A DNA stretch of 10,683 nucleotides from an uncultured cyanobacterium. GTDB lineage: Bacteria; Cyanobacteriota; Cyanobacteriia; PCC-6307; Cyanobiaceae. Position 1 is the first letter of the stretch, and every line of letters begins with the position of its first letter. Position numbers and translations under genes: made by a program. The DNA lies in assembly GCA_903928835.1 (NCBI GenBank), contig CAIYSK010000040.1, positions 1 to 10,683 on the forward strand, read 5' to 3'. The notes below the pieces were generated by a model that saw only the letters and a program-made list of their open reading frames with translations, was not told the DNA's origin and searched no databases. Positions 1 to 7,792 of the stretch are shown here, in pieces.

Positions 1-714
1 GGCATTCCCCAGGTCATGAAACTGCTTCTCGATGCCGGGCTTCTGCATGGAAACTGCCGCACTGTCGAGGGAAAAACCCTGGTTGAGGTTCTGGCCGATG
101 TGGCATCGGTGCCCAGGGCGGATCAAGATGTGATCCGCCCACTCTCCAATCCCCTTTACGTCAAAGGCCACCTGGCGGTGTTGAAGGGCAATCTCGCCAG
201 CGAGGGCAGCGTTGCCAAAATCAGTGGCGTCAAGAATCCCCAAGTCACAGGCCCGGCTAGGGTTTTTGAAAGTGAGGAAGACTGCCTGGCAGCCATTCTC
301 GACGGCAAGATCAAGGAAGGGGATGTGCTGGTCATCCGCTACGAAGGGCCCGTTGGCGGTCCTGGGATGCGCGAGATGCTGTCCCCAACCTCCGCAATCA
401 TTGGCCAGGGTCTTGGCGACAAGGTGGCCCTGATTACCGATGGTCGGTTCTCCGGCGGCACCTACGGCATGGTGGTTGGCCACGTGGCCCCAGAGGCTGC
501 GGTGGGGGGCACCATTGGCCTTGTCCATGAAGGCGACAGCATCACCGTTGATGCCCACCAGTTGTTGATTCAATTGAATGTGGACGAGGCCGAACTGGCC
601 CAGCGGCGGGCCACATGGACGCCACCGAAACCCCGCTACACCACCGGCGTTCTGGGCAAGTACGCCCGCCTGGTGAGCAGCAGCAGCAAGGGGGCTGTCA
701 CCGATCAGCCCTAG
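1..714 (+). CDS. ilvD: Dihydroxy-acid dehydratase, C-terminal part (5' end outside window)
   Basis: IlvD dehydrates 2,3-dihydroxy-isovalerate and 2,3-dihydroxy-3-methylvalerate to the 2-keto acids in cytoplasmic valine/isoleucine (and leucine) synthesis. The reading frame is open from base 1, and the residues before the first ATG (GIPQV, then [12 protein letters not shown]) are family sequence, so that ATG at 16 is internal. About 237 residues are present of the roughly 550-560 usual for the family. The hallmark [16 protein letters not shown] is visible; its serine (codon 451-453) is the residue assigned as catalytic base in the IlvD/Edd family. The iron-sulphur cysteines lie in the missing N-terminal part. 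The C-terminus ends in a tail with four serines encoded by AGC four times (676-687). The stop TAG (712-714) overlaps the stop of the convergent gene. Identification is very secure. Confidence 0.97.
   Translation, partial: GIPQVMKLLLDAGLLHGNCRTVEGKTLVEVLADVASVPRADQDVIRPLSNPLYVKGHLAVLKGNLASEGSVAKISGVKNPQVTGPARVFESEEDCLAAILDGKIKEGDVLVIRYEGPVGGPGMREMLSPTSAIIGQGLGDKVALITDGRFSGGTYGMVVGHVAPEAAVGGTIGLVHEGDSITVDAHQLLIQLNVDEAELAQRRATWTPPKPRYTTGVLGKYARLVSSSSKGAVTDQP
692..711. other. Hairpin at the ilvD 3' end, next to the shared convergent stops
   Basis: GGGCTG (692-697) and CAGCCC (706-711) form a perfect 6-bp stem around an 8-base loop, immediately before the ilvD TAG and just beyond the TAG of the convergent gene on the other strand. 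Neither strand has a T-run after it, so it is not a classical intrinsic terminator. With no intergenic space here, it could still stabilise or pause the 3' ends of both transcripts. That role is inference; only the inverted repeat is seen. Confidence 0.4.
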
Positions 715-1091
715 GCAAGCAAGGCCCGGATTCGCCGACACAGGGCTTCCATGGGGGCACCGTCGGCGGGCCGCTCACAGCGGTCGCCCGTGCCGCTATG
801 CATCCACACCGGGTGGTTGCCGTGCCACAGAACGGGTAGCTTGTCGTCGTTTAAGCGGCTGAGCATCAGGTTGAGGTCGCTGCCACTGCGGTAAATCTCC
901 AGCTCGAGGTCGAGGCTGTTGTGGCGAATGCCCTGGGCATCACGCACCTCGATCAACAGGCAACAGTCTTGGACATCGCCGATCGTGGCTGGCGGTTGGC
1001 CGCTAAAGCGCAGGGCATGGTGGTGGGGCTTGAGGCAGAGATCGGCGGCCCGGGCCATGTCGGTGAGAAAGGGCTCGAACCCTTCGGCCAT
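711..1091 (-). CDS. Small protein of unknown function, last gene of the minus-strand string
   Basis: I do not recognise this protein. From the ATG at 1091 it has 126 residues and no evident signal peptide or membrane segment, so it is probably cytoplasmic. Visible features are a PHHH cluster near residue 23, a central stretch that looks like alternating beta strands (CCLLIEVRD, then [10 protein letters not shown]), an HGNHPVW segment and a basic C-terminal helix. A GTG at 1109 would give 132 residues, but the strong ribosome binding site lies between the GTG and the ATG, which favours the ATG. It follows the CIA30-family gene closely and its stop overlaps that of ilvD on the other strand. Its reading frame is intact and its base composition resembles its neighbours, so it looks like a real gene; the function is open. 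Confidence 0.75.
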   Translation of the reverse strand: MAEGFEPFLTDMARAADLCLKPHHHALRFSGQPPATIGDVQDCCLLIEVRDAQGIRHNSLDLELEIYRSGSDLNLMLSRLNDDKLPVLWHGNHPVWMHSGTGDRCERPADGAPMEALCRRIRALLA

Positions 1092-1100
1092 CGACGTGAG

Positions 1101-1107
1101 CTCCTCC
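1101..1107 (-). promoter_or_regulatory. Strong ribosome binding site for the 126-residue protein
   Basis: On the minus strand the sequence reads GGAGGAG, then nine bases, then ATG (1091-1089). This is one of the few clear Shine-Dalgarno sequences in the window. It lies just after the stop of the CIA30-family gene (1113-1111) and just inside an alternative GTG start at 1109, and so decides for the ATG. Confidence 0.65.
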
Positions 1108-1110
1108 ACC

Positions 1111-1686
1111 TCAGGTCACGGCGTGAATGGAGCGAATCACCAGGCGCAACTTCCCAGGGCGAAACCCTGGATTAGGAGCACCCGCATCCCCAAATTTGGA
1201 GTGCAGAATCTGGATTCGGGTGATCTGTTGGGGGTCAAAGCGCAGCAGCGGTAGGCCCACGGGGGTGGCCCGCACGCTGGGAGTGAGCCGGCCAAAAGGG
1301 ATGGCGACCACCGATGGGCCGGTGGCCTGGGTCGAAAATTCAGCCACCCAGCGCAGGCCCCCTGGGATCAATTCGGTGAGCCCTGCCACCCCATCCCGAC
1401 AGGCCATGGCCAGCTTGTAGCGGCGACCGTCGCCATCGAGTTCGATTTGGAGGGCGCCGTAGCCGGAGAGGTCGAGCGGCGGTGCGTAGACAGGAGAGCG
1501 GCAGCTGACAAACCCGCCCCCCTGGGGATCCACGTTGGCTTCCATCACCAGCCCCTCATCGGTGGCGTAGCAATCGCCTTGGCTGCGGCCTCCCATGATC
1601 GTGTCATTCAAGGGCTGCCATCCGGCGAAACCAGATCCTGCGGCGATCAAAAGGGGTGCTGCCATGGCCAGGAACCAATTGATCAA
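1111..1686 (-). CDS. CIA30-family protein (NADH:ubiquinone oxidoreductase complex I intermediate-associated protein 30 domain)
   Basis: The protein has up to 191 residues. The CIA30 signature WQPLNDTIMGGRSQG lies at residues 23-37, followed by GGFVSCRSP (57-65), a strand-rich middle and an FxxLTPSVR element near 131-139, all typical of this jelly-roll, carbohydrate-binding-like domain. In eukaryotes CIA30 assists complex I assembly; bacterial members are mostly uncharacterised, so a role in NDH assembly or in polysaccharide binding is only possible. The first ~22 residues are hydrophobic and could be a signal or anchor sequence, but the start is uncertain: the longest frame begins with TTG (1686), while an ATG at 1665 would give 184 residues and a shorter hydrophobic segment. 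Neither start has a strong ribosome binding site. It lies three bases after pgl and in the same frame, suggesting co-translation with pgl. Confidence 0.85.
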   Translation of the reverse strand: MINWFLAMAAPLLIAAGSGFAGWQPLNDTIMGGRSQGDCYATDEGLVMEANVDPQGGGFVSCRSPVYAPPLDLSGYGALQIELDGDGRRYKLAMACRDGVAGLTELIPGGLRWVAEFSTQATGPSVVAIPFGRLTPSVRATPVGLPLLRFDPQQITRIQILHSKFGDAGAPNPGFRPGKLRLVIRSIHAVT

Positions 1687-1689
1687 GGC

Positions 1690-2415
1690 TCAGCCTGGCG
1701 CAGGGAGCCCCCCCGCGGCGGCGGCGTCGGCCAGCACAAGCACAGGGCTTTGGGGTTGGACCAGCTTGGCCGGGGTGCGCTCGGCTGATTCGTCGGGGTC
1801 CAGAAGCCTCTGCAACGCCTGGGCCTTGGCCGCCCCACTCACGAGCACAATCACCTGGCGGGCAGCACTGAGCACAGGGGCCGTGAGGCTGATGCGCTCG
1901 AGGCCATTGCCAACTCCCACCGTGACGGCCCGATCACACACCGTGGTTGCACTGGTACCGGGAAAGAGTGACGCCGTATGGCCGTCTTCACCAAGGCCCA
2001 GCACCATCACATCAAACACCGGCGGATCCCCGGGGCACAGCTGCCGCAGTGTCTGTTCATAGGCCTGCATCGAAAGCTCGGGGCTCTCGAGCTGGGTGGG
2101 GACGGGGTGGAAGCAGGCCTGCGCGCCTGGGCCCCCGGCCGCCAGGAGGGTTTCACCGAGCATGCGGGCATTGCTGGCGGGATCAGTTGCTGCAACCCAG
2201 CGTTCATCCCCGAGCAGCACATCCACCCGATTCCAGGGCAGGTGTTGACCATTCAAGGTGCGGTAGGCACCTGCCGGGGTACCGCCGCCGGAGAGGGCAA
2301 TCTGGGCCCGATCCCGTTGGTCAAGGGCGAGCTTGATCCAAATAGCGATTTGCTCCGCACAGCGACGGGCCAGTTGGGCGCTATCGCTGCTGATCTCAAG
2401 GTTGTAGGTGGCCAT
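1690..2415 (-). CDS. pgl: 6-phosphogluconolactonase
   Basis: Pgl hydrolyses 6-phosphoglucono-delta-lactone to 6-phosphogluconate, the second step of the oxidative pentose phosphate pathway in the cytoplasm. From the ATG at 2415 it has 241 residues, a normal length for the NagB/Pgl fold. Motifs in order: LSGGGTPAGAYRTL (41-54, sugar-phosphate binding), LLGDERWV with SN after it (67-82), and GLGEDGHTASLFPG (140-153) with the histidine at 146 expected to be catalytic. The frame is open up to 2481, but the extra 22 residues would overlap gnd and look unlike the family. The ATG at 2415 overlaps the gnd stop as TGATG and lacks a clear ribosome binding site, so translation is probably coupled to gnd. 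An ATG at 2424 is a less likely alternative. The product feeds the Gnd enzyme encoded just upstream. Confidence 0.95.
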   Translation of the reverse strand: MATYNLEISSDSAQLARRCAEQIAIWIKLALDQRDRAQIALSGGGTPAGAYRTLNGQHLPWNRVDVLLGDERWVAATDPASNARMLGETLLAAGGPGAQACFHPVPTQLESPELSMQAYEQTLRQLCPGDPPVFDVMVLGLGEDGHTASLFPGTSATTVCDRAVTVGVGNGLERISLTAPVLSAARQVIVLVSGAAKAQALQRLLDPDESAERTPAKLVQPQSPVLVLADAAAAGGLPAPG

Positions 2416-3830
2416 CAAAGCCATTCGGTGTGGAAGGCACCCGCTTGATCGGTGCGCTCGTAGGTGAGGGAGCCGAAGCAATCCCGCATGGCTTGCACAA
2501 GGTTTTGGGGTAGGCGACCCGTGCGATAGCTATCGATGTAGTCGAGGGTGCTGGACAGACAGGGAACAGGGATCCCAGCGAGGGCTGCACCGGCCACCAC
2601 CTGGCGGAGGCCGGGAAGCCTGCGATTGATTTCGTCAGCAAACCACGGATCAACCATCAGGTTGGCCAGGTTGGGGTTGGCGCTGTAGGCGTCCTGGATG
2701 CGTTGCAGCAAACGGGCACGAATGATGCAGCCCCCTTTCCAGATCTGGCCAATGGCCGAGAAGTTGAGGTTGTAGTCGTGCAGCTTTGAGGCTTCCTGAA
2801 GCAGGGCCATGCCTTGGCCATAGCTCACGATGCAGGCAGCGATGCAGGCATCCCGCAGCGGCTCCATCCCGGTCTCGACGCTGCCGAGGTCAAACCCATG
2901 GGGGGCGGGGGCAGGGAGCACGGCTTCTGCCGCTTGCCGTTCCGGTCGCAGGGAACTCAACACCCGGGCATTCAGGGCTGCGTAAATGGTGGGCACGGGT
3001 ACCCCCATTTCCAAGGCGCTGACCACGGTCCAAAGGCCGGTGCCCTTTTGACCAGCCGCATCGACGATGTGCTCAACCAGGTCAGAGCCATCGGCGGGGT
3101 CTTTGGTACGAAGGCAGATCTCGGTGATCTCCACCAAGAAGGAGGCCAGCTCTTCGGTTTGGTTCCATTGGCCCAAAACATCAGCCATCTGGTCACCACC
3201 CAGGCCGCCAACCCGCTTCATCAGGTCGTAGGCCTCGGCAAGGATCTGCTCAATCCCGTATTCAATGCCGTTGTGGACGGTCTTGACGAAATGGCCCGCC
3301 CCGCCTGGACCGATGTAGGTGACACAGGGGCCGTCATCGACCTGGGCCGCCATCTTCTGAACCAGGGGCTCGATCGCGTCGTAGGCGGCCTTGGTGCCAC
3401 CGGGCATCATGCTCGGCCCCTCCAGGGCACCCTTGGCCCCCCCCGAGACCCCCATGCCGATGTAGCCAAAACTTTGGCGTTCCAGCTCGGCAACCCGGCG
3501 CTCGGTATCGGTGTAGAGGGAATTGCCCCCATCGATGAGCAGGTCTCCCTCCTCCAGGAATGGGGAGATCGCGGCAATGGTGTCATCGACCGGTTGACCG
3601 GCCTTCACCATCATCAAGATGCGGCGCGGGCGCTCCAGCAGACCCACGAACTCCTCAAGGGTTGCCGCTCCCACAATTTGTTTACCCGCGCCAAGACCCA
3701 CCAAGAACTCCTGGGTTTTGGCAAAGGTTCGGTTGTAAACGGCACTGGAAAAACCATTGCGTTCGGCATTAAGGACGAGGTTCTCGCCCATCACGCCCAA
3801 ACCAATCAGGCCAAAATGCGCCTTGCCCAT
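2415..3830 (-). CDS. gnd: 6-phosphogluconate dehydrogenase, decarboxylating
   Basis: Gnd oxidises and decarboxylates 6-phosphogluconate to ribulose 5-phosphate with production of NADPH, the last oxidative step of the pentose phosphate pathway and a main NADPH source of cyanobacteria in the dark. The 471 residues match the usual 468-482. In order: the Rossmann motif GLGVMG (10-15), IDGGNS (99-104), GVSGG (127-131) and GPSMMPGG (138-145) of the substrate site, then HFVKTVHNGIEYG (180-192) containing the catalytic lysine 183, asparagine 187 and glutamate 190 at the canonical positions. The all-helical domain follows, and the C-terminal tail YERTDQAGAFHTEW (457-470) is the segment that completes the neighbouring active site of the dimer. 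The start is ATG without an obvious ribosome binding site. A gap of 118 bases separates it from glgC upstream; I saw no convincing promoter or terminator in it. The gnd stop overlaps the pgl start. Confidence 0.98.
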   Translation of the reverse strand: MGKAHFGLIGLGVMGENLVLNAERNGFSSAVYNRTFAKTQEFLVGLGAGKQIVGAATLEEFVGLLERPRRILMMVKAGQPVDDTIAAISPFLEEGDLLIDGGNSLYTDTERRVAELERQSFGYIGMGVSGGAKGALEGPSMMPGGTKAAYDAIEPLVQKMAAQVDDGPCVTYIGPGGAGHFVKTVHNGIEYGIEQILAEAYDLMKRVGGLGGDQMADVLGQWNQTEELASFLVEITEICLRTKDPADGSDLVEHIVDAAGQKGTGLWTVVSALEMGVPVPTIYAALNARVLSSLRPERQAAEAVLPAPAPHGFDLGSVETGMEPLRDACIAACIVSYGQGMALLQEASKLHDYNLNFSAIGQIWKGGCIIRARLLQRIQDAYSANPNLANLMVDPWFADEINRRLPGLRQVVAGAALAGIPVPCLSSTLDYIDSYRTGRLPQNLVQAMRDCFGSLTYERTDQAGAFHTEWL

Positions 3831-3948
3831 CGGGAACGTTTGGTGTCTGTTCGATCAGTGTGGCAACGCTGGCCCTCCGATGGGAAGAGCGTCACAGGAT
3901 GGCCACAGTCGTGTCAGCAACTCCTGGCTTTAGGGGGTAGTCCAGGGC

Positions 3949-5244
3949 CTAGATGACAGTGCCATCGGCGATGGTCCCATTCTTGACAACCACCACAATT
4001 CCGTTGCGGATGTAGAAATTGAGCTCTGGGCGATCGGCTTCCTCCAACCGATCCTTGTTGATGATCGTGACGTTGCTGCCGATCCTCACGTTTTTGTCGA
4101 GAATCGCCCGCTTCACCGTGGTCCCCTTGCCCACACCCAGGGGGATGCCCCCCCGTTCCCGCAAAACAGCGCGCTCCTCCGACGATTCAAAGAAGTCGGA
4201 GCCCATCACCAGGGTGTCCTGAAGCACAACCTCATCTTCAACGCGGCTCCTGACTCCCAGCACACAGTGGTGAATGCTGCAGGCCTTCAGCAAGGAACCT
4301 TCGCCGATAATCGATTCGGTCACCTGGGCATCCTGCAATTTGCTGGGGGGCAGATAACGGGGACGGGTGTAGATCGGGAACTTCTCGTCGTAAAACGAGA
4401 ACGCAGGATTGGGTTGGGCTGTTAGGGCCAAGTTCGCTTCATAGAAGGCACCGATGGTTCCGATGTCCTCCCAGTAGTCATCGAACAGGAAGCTTTGGAG
4501 CCGGTCCCCCCGGGCCAGGGACGCAGGAATGATCTCCTTGCCAAAATCGGTGGCGGTGGGATGCTTGATCAGAAGGTCAAACAGGGTCTGGCGGCTAAAG
4601 ACATAGATGCCCATGGAAGCCAGGAAAGGGCGCTTGGCTGCCTCCTCGGCAGATAGGCCAAGGCTTTGGGTGTCGACCCGCATGGCATCGAGGGCCTCCC
4701 CCTTGGGCTTCTCGCGGAATTCGGCGATGCGCCCGTCACTCGCCGTACGCATCAGACCAAAGTCCTCGGCCTGGGCTTGGTCAACTGGCAAAGCACCGAC
4801 ACTGAGATCGGCACCCGTATCAATGTGATGTTGGACGAATTTGCTGTAATCCATCCGATACAGCTGATCGCCAGAAAGGATCAGGTAATGGTCCACGTCC
4901 CACTCCTGGAATAGCCACTGGTATTTGCGCACCGCATCGGCAGTGCCTTCAAACCAGCTCGGGCTATCAGGGGTTTGCTGGGCAGCCAGGACCTCCACAA
5001 ACCCCTGACCAAAGCCGGCCGAGAGGTTGTACGTCATCGTCAGGTGACGGTTGAGCGACGCACTGTTGAACTGGGTCAGCACATAGATCTTGTTGATCTC
5101 TGAGTTGATGCAGTTGCTGATGGGAATGTCGATGAGGCGATATTTCCCCGCAAGCGGCACGGCCGGCTTGGCCCGCATCTTGGTGAGGGGATACAGCCTG
5201 GTACCAGCACCGCCACCCAGAATGATTGCCAGGACTCGCTTCAT
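3949..5244 (-). CDS. glgC: Glucose-1-phosphate adenylyltransferase (ADP-glucose pyrophosphorylase)
   Basis: GlgC makes ADP-glucose from ATP and glucose 1-phosphate, the committed and regulated step of glycogen synthesis. Taking the start at the conserved [12 protein letters not shown] gives 431 residues, a usual cyanobacterial length; an ATG at 5259 would add five residues (MGPRH) and is less likely. Motifs: [12 protein letters not shown] (10-21, nucleotide binding), [14 protein letters not shown] (97-110), [11 protein letters not shown] (123-133, aspartate 126), FREKPKG (176-182, lysine 179 for glucose 1-phosphate) and [10 protein letters not shown] (255-264). The C-terminal left-handed beta helix carries lysines 384 (in ILDKNVRIG) and 421 (in VVVVKNGTI), which match in context the two lysines shown in the Anabaena enzyme to matter for 3-phosphoglycerate activation. 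I therefore expect activation by 3-phosphoglycerate and inhibition by phosphate; this is inferred, not seen. It is separated from hemA by 127 bases. Confidence 0.97.
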   Translation of the reverse strand: MKRVLAIILGGGAGTRLYPLTKMRAKPAVPLAGKYRLIDIPISNCINSEINKIYVLTQFNSASLNRHLTMTYNLSAGFGQGFVEVLAAQQTPDSPSWFEGTADAVRKYQWLFQEWDVDHYLILSGDQLYRMDYSKFVQHHIDTGADLSVGALPVDQAQAEDFGLMRTASDGRIAEFREKPKGEALDAMRVDTQSLGLSAEEAAKRPFLASMGIYVFSRQTLFDLLIKHPTATDFGKEIIPASLARGDRLQSFLFDDYWEDIGTIGAFYEANLALTAQPNPAFSFYDEKFPIYTRPRYLPPSKLQDAQVTESIIGEGSLLKACSIHHCVLGVRSRVEDEVVLQDTLVMGSDFFESSEERAVLRERGGIPLGVGKGTTVKRAILDKNVRIGSNVTIINKDRLEEADRPELNFYIRNGIVVVVKNGTIADGTVI

Positions 5245-5333
5245 GTGCCTAGGCCCCATCCATTGAATGGGCTGACCGTAATGGAGCAGCTGGTCCTGAG
5301 GCCAGGCTTTTCAGCAGCGCCGGTATGAACTGT

Positions 5334-5351
5334 TGCGAACCGGTGATCGCA
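5334..5351. repeat. Short dyad in the hemA-glgC gap
   Basis: TGCGA (5334-5338) and TCGCA (5347-5351) are perfect inverted arms around eight bases that contain ACCGGT. The spacing resembles a dimeric operator upstream of glgC, but five-base arms arise easily by chance in GC-rich DNA. It does not match the NtcA consensus (GTA-N8-TAC). No regulator can be named. Confidence 0.2.
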
Positions 5352-5371
5352 CCCCAGTCCCGGTGGTGGGA

Positions 5372-6682
5372 TTAGGACTCAGCGGTGTCGTCACGGAGTT
5401 CAAACAACTCCTCCACCACCCGCATCGCCGTATGCCGTTGCTGGCGGGGCTGGGGGGCCCGCAGGTTCGTCATGGGGGTGTGCAGGATCTTGTTGATGAT
5501 GCCCTTGCTGAGGGCCTCCACCACCTTGAGCTCACGGCTGGAGAGGTCGGGGCCCATGCGACTCAGGGCCTTCTGCAGTTCCTGTTCGCGGATGTCTTCC
5601 AGTTGGCGGCGCAGGCGATTGACCACGGGTACCGCTTCAAGGCCATCCCACCATTCCAGGAATAGGCGCGCTTCCTCTTCCAGCAAAACCTCTGCTTCTG
5701 CAGCGATTTCGCGCCTGGCTTCCTGGTTGCGGGCCACCACCTCCTGAAGGTCGTCGACGTCAAATGACGCCACCCCAGGCAGTTCCGCGGTGTCGGCCGA
5801 AATGTTCCGCGGTACACCGATATCCACCAGCATCAAGCTGGAGCGGCGATTAAGGGCTGACAGCCGCGAGGCTGTGATGATCGGGTCATCGGCGGCAGTA
5901 CTCGTAAAGACCAGCGAGCAGGTGCTGAGGCAGTGGTCGAGGTCGTCTAGGGGCCTGCATTGCACCGGCAGGGCAGGGAAATCGGCAGCGAGCAGTTCAG
6001 CCTTGCTGACGGTGCGATTGAGCAGCACCAGGCCCTTGCAGCCCTTGGCCTGGAGATGTTGCAACAGCAGGCGGGCCATGCGGCCAGCGCCAACCACAGC
6101 CACCTGCTCTTGATCAAGGGACACCAGTTCATCGAGGCCCCTGGCTTGACCAACCTTGAGCTGGGCCAATTCCACGGCGGCCGAGCTGATCGAAACGGCG
6201 CCAGTGCCGAGGTTTGTTTCGGTGCGGACCCGCTTGCCCGTGCCGACGGCCTGGGTGAGCAGGCGATTGAGAATCGGACCAATGGATCGGTGCTCCTGGC
6301 CCAGGCGCACCATCTTCTTCACCTGGGAAAGGATCTGGCCCTCTCCCAGCACCAAGGAATCGAGGCCCGCTGCTACCCGCAGGAGGTGGGCAATGGCCTC
6401 CTCATGGTGGAAGGTGAACAGGTGGGGGGAAAGCTCCTCCACCTCAAGACCGGAATGGCTGCTTAGGAAACGACCGACAGCCGAAATACCCTGCTCCGGA
6501 TGGCGAAGCAAGGCATAGATCTCAAGCCGGTTGCAGGTGCTGAGGATCGAGGCCTCAAGCACCTCATCCTCGGAACGAAGCTTCTGAAGGGAAGCCTCCA
6601 TGGTTTGCTCGGGAATGCTGAGGCGTTCCCGAATCTCCACAGGAGCCGTGCGGTGACTAAGGCCAATAACGGCAATGTGCAT
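5372..6682 (-). CDS. hemA: Glutamyl-tRNA reductase
   Basis: HemA reduces glutamyl-tRNA(Glu) with NADPH to glutamate-1-semialdehyde, the first committed step of the C5 route to haem, chlorophyll and phycobilins. It has 436 residues, normal for the bacterial enzyme. In order: the N-terminal catalytic domain with GLSHRTAPVEIRE (7-19) and STCNRLEIY (48-56), whose cysteine 50 forms the thioester; HLLRVAAGLDSLVLGEGQI (99-117); the NADPH-binding domain with GAGRMA (198-203), LNRT (221-224) and VDIGVPRNIS (286-295); then a charged helical C-terminal dimerisation domain. The ATG start fits the conserved N-terminus MHIAVIGLSHR; no clear ribosome binding site precedes it. It lies 35 bases after glpX on the same strand, so the two are probably co-transcribed. 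No residue expected to be essential is missing. Confidence 0.98.
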   Translation of the reverse strand: MHIAVIGLSHRTAPVEIRERLSIPEQTMEASLQKLRSEDEVLEASILSTCNRLEIYALLRHPEQGISAVGRFLSSHSGLEVEELSPHLFTFHHEEAIAHLLRVAAGLDSLVLGEGQILSQVKKMVRLGQEHRSIGPILNRLLTQAVGTGKRVRTETNLGTGAVSISSAAVELAQLKVGQARGLDELVSLDQEQVAVVGAGRMARLLLQHLQAKGCKGLVLLNRTVSKAELLAADFPALPVQCRPLDDLDHCLSTCSLVFTSTAADDPIITASRLSALNRRSSLMLVDIGVPRNISADTAELPGVASFDVDDLQEVVARNQEARREIAAEAEVLLEEEARLFLEWWDGLEAVPVVNRLRRQLEDIREQELQKALSRMGPDLSSRELKVVEALSKGIINKILHTPMTNLRAPQPRQQRHTAMRVVEELFELRDDTAES

Positions 6683-6717
6683 GGAGGCTGGCTTGATCGC
6701 TCTTTCGGCAGATGGAT

Positions 6718-7722
6718 TCAGCTCAGGGCGATGCTCTTGGCGCCATCCTTGATATGGATGGTGTTGGTGAAGCGTGCCGAGTTGTCGAGGGTGCTAATCA
6801 CCAGGCTGCTGGTGCGGGTGCAATCCGTTTCGAACTTCACGCCGTGGAACAGCAGACCATCGGTGATGCCGCTACCGGCAAAAACGACGTTCTCTCCTGA
6901 AGCCAATTCTTCAGCTTCGTAGATTTTGTCGACGTCGGTGATGCCCATCTCGTTGAGGCGGGCAATGTTGCCTTCCTTGGTGTAGTCGGCCCATTCGGAG
7001 GTTTGGGCCACCGCGGGGTCATAGACCAATTGACCTTGGAAATGGCCTCCAAGGGCGCGCATGGCCGCTGCAGAAATGACCCCTTCAGGAGCGGCGCCAA
7101 TGCCCATCAGGCAGTGGGTGCCCGTGCCGGCAAAGCCACAGGCAATGGCTGCCTGCACATCACCATCGGAGATGGGCTGGACCCGGGCCCCTGTGGCCCG
7201 AATTTCAGCGATCAGGTCCTTGTGGCGCGCCCGGTCCATCACCACGATGGTCAGTTCGCTAGCGGCTAGGCCCAGGCACTCGCTGAGGATTTTGATGTTT
7301 TCAGTGGCTGACTTGCGAATGTCCACCTTGCCTTTGGCGGCAGGGGGCGCAGCCAACTTCTTCATGTAGAAGTCGGGGGCGTTGAACAGACCACCGCGAT
7401 CGGAGGCGGCCAGCACGGCCATGGAACCGCGCTGGCTGTTGGCGCAAAGGTTGGTGCCTTCGCAGGGATCCACGGCAAAATCCACGCCTGGTCCGGTACC
7501 GCTGCCAACTTCTTCGCCGATGTAAAGCATGGGAGCCTCATCGCGCTCGCCTTCACCGATCACAATGCGGCCTTGCATTTGGATCTGGCCCATGCGCTTG
7601 CGCATGGCTTCAACGGCCGCCGCATCGGCCTCATCTTTTTTGCCCAGCCCAGTCAATTCAGCGGATGCAATGGCGGCCTGTTCAACGACCTCGAGAATTT
7701 CCTGGATGAGGGTGCGATCCAC
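6718..7722 (-). CDS. glpX: Class II fructose-1,6-bisphosphatase / sedoheptulose-1,7-bisphosphatase
   Basis: The cyanobacterial class II enzyme dephosphorylates both fructose 1,6-bisphosphate and sedoheptulose 1,7-bisphosphate and thus serves two steps of the Calvin cycle as well as gluconeogenesis. The protein has 334 residues, normal for this type. Expected metal ligands are all in place: aspartate 33, glutamate 57 in GEGERDEAP (56-64), aspartate 85 and glutamate 88 in DPCEGTN (85-91), and glutamate 213 in [13 protein letters not shown] near the C-terminus is also typical. The start is GTG (7722-7720): [15 protein letters not shown] is the conserved N-terminus and no better ATG is available. 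It has no purine-rich ribosome binding site at the usual distance. It is the first gene of the minus-strand string and is divergent from rpe, another Calvin-cycle gene, with a shared 195-base control region. Confidence 0.97.
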   Translation of the reverse strand: MDRTLIQEILEVVEQAAIASAELTGLGKKDEADAAAVEAMRKRMGQIQMQGRIVIGEGERDEAPMLYIGEEVGSGTGPGVDFAVDPCEGTNLCANSQRGSMAVLAASDRGGLFNAPDFYMKKLAAPPAAKGKVDIRKSATENIKILSECLGLAASELTIVVMDRARHKDLIAEIRATGARVQPISDGDVQAAIACGFAGTGTHCLMGIGAAPEGVISAAAMRALGGHFQGQLVYDPAVAQTSEWADYTKEGNIARLNEMGITDVDKIYEAEELASGENVVFAGSGITDGLLFHGVKFETDCTRTSSLVISTLDNSARFTNTIHIKDGAKSIALS

Positions 7723-7753
7723 GGTGATCCGGCAGGGGGAAGAGGAGCTTCAG

Positions 7754-7770
7754 AAGCTTTGGTAAAGCTT
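7754..7770. repeat. Perfect 7-bp inverted repeat upstream of glpX (operator candidate)
   Basis: AAGCTTT (7754-7760), GGT, AAAGCTT (7764-7770) is a perfect dyad of seven-base arms with a three-base centre, 32-48 bases before the glpX GTG. A further AGCTT copy at 7746-7750 continues the series, so AGCTT recurs at intervals of 9 and 11 bases, close to one helical turn. This looks like a binding site for a dimeric regulator of the divergent glpX/rpe pair, or a hairpin in the glpX leader. No known cyanobacterial consensus (NtcA, RpaB HLR1) fits. Confidence 0.4.
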
Positions 7771-7792
7771 GATTGGGAAGGCCGAAGCAGGG

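Noticed and set aside
676..687. AGC repeated four times at the ilvD 3' end as a microsatellite
   Set aside because: It is short, in frame and codes for four serines in a poorly conserved tail; nothing suggests instability or function.
919..1254. Plus-strand frames opposite the two small minus-strand genes
   Set aside because: The minus-strand frames carry either a CIA30 signature or a strong ribosome binding site, whereas these have neither and overlap both genes.
2814..3956. Open frame of 380 codons on the plus strand, opposite gnd
   Set aside because: It lies almost wholly antisense to the very secure gnd gene, its protein is rich in G, H and P without any domain, and it has no family resemblance. 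GC-rich coding DNA often leaves such shadow frames.
5284..5310. Possible terminator or hairpin after hemA (CTGG ... CCAG with a short T-run on the plus strand)
   Set aside because: The stem is only four base pairs and the T-run is on the wrong strand for hemA.
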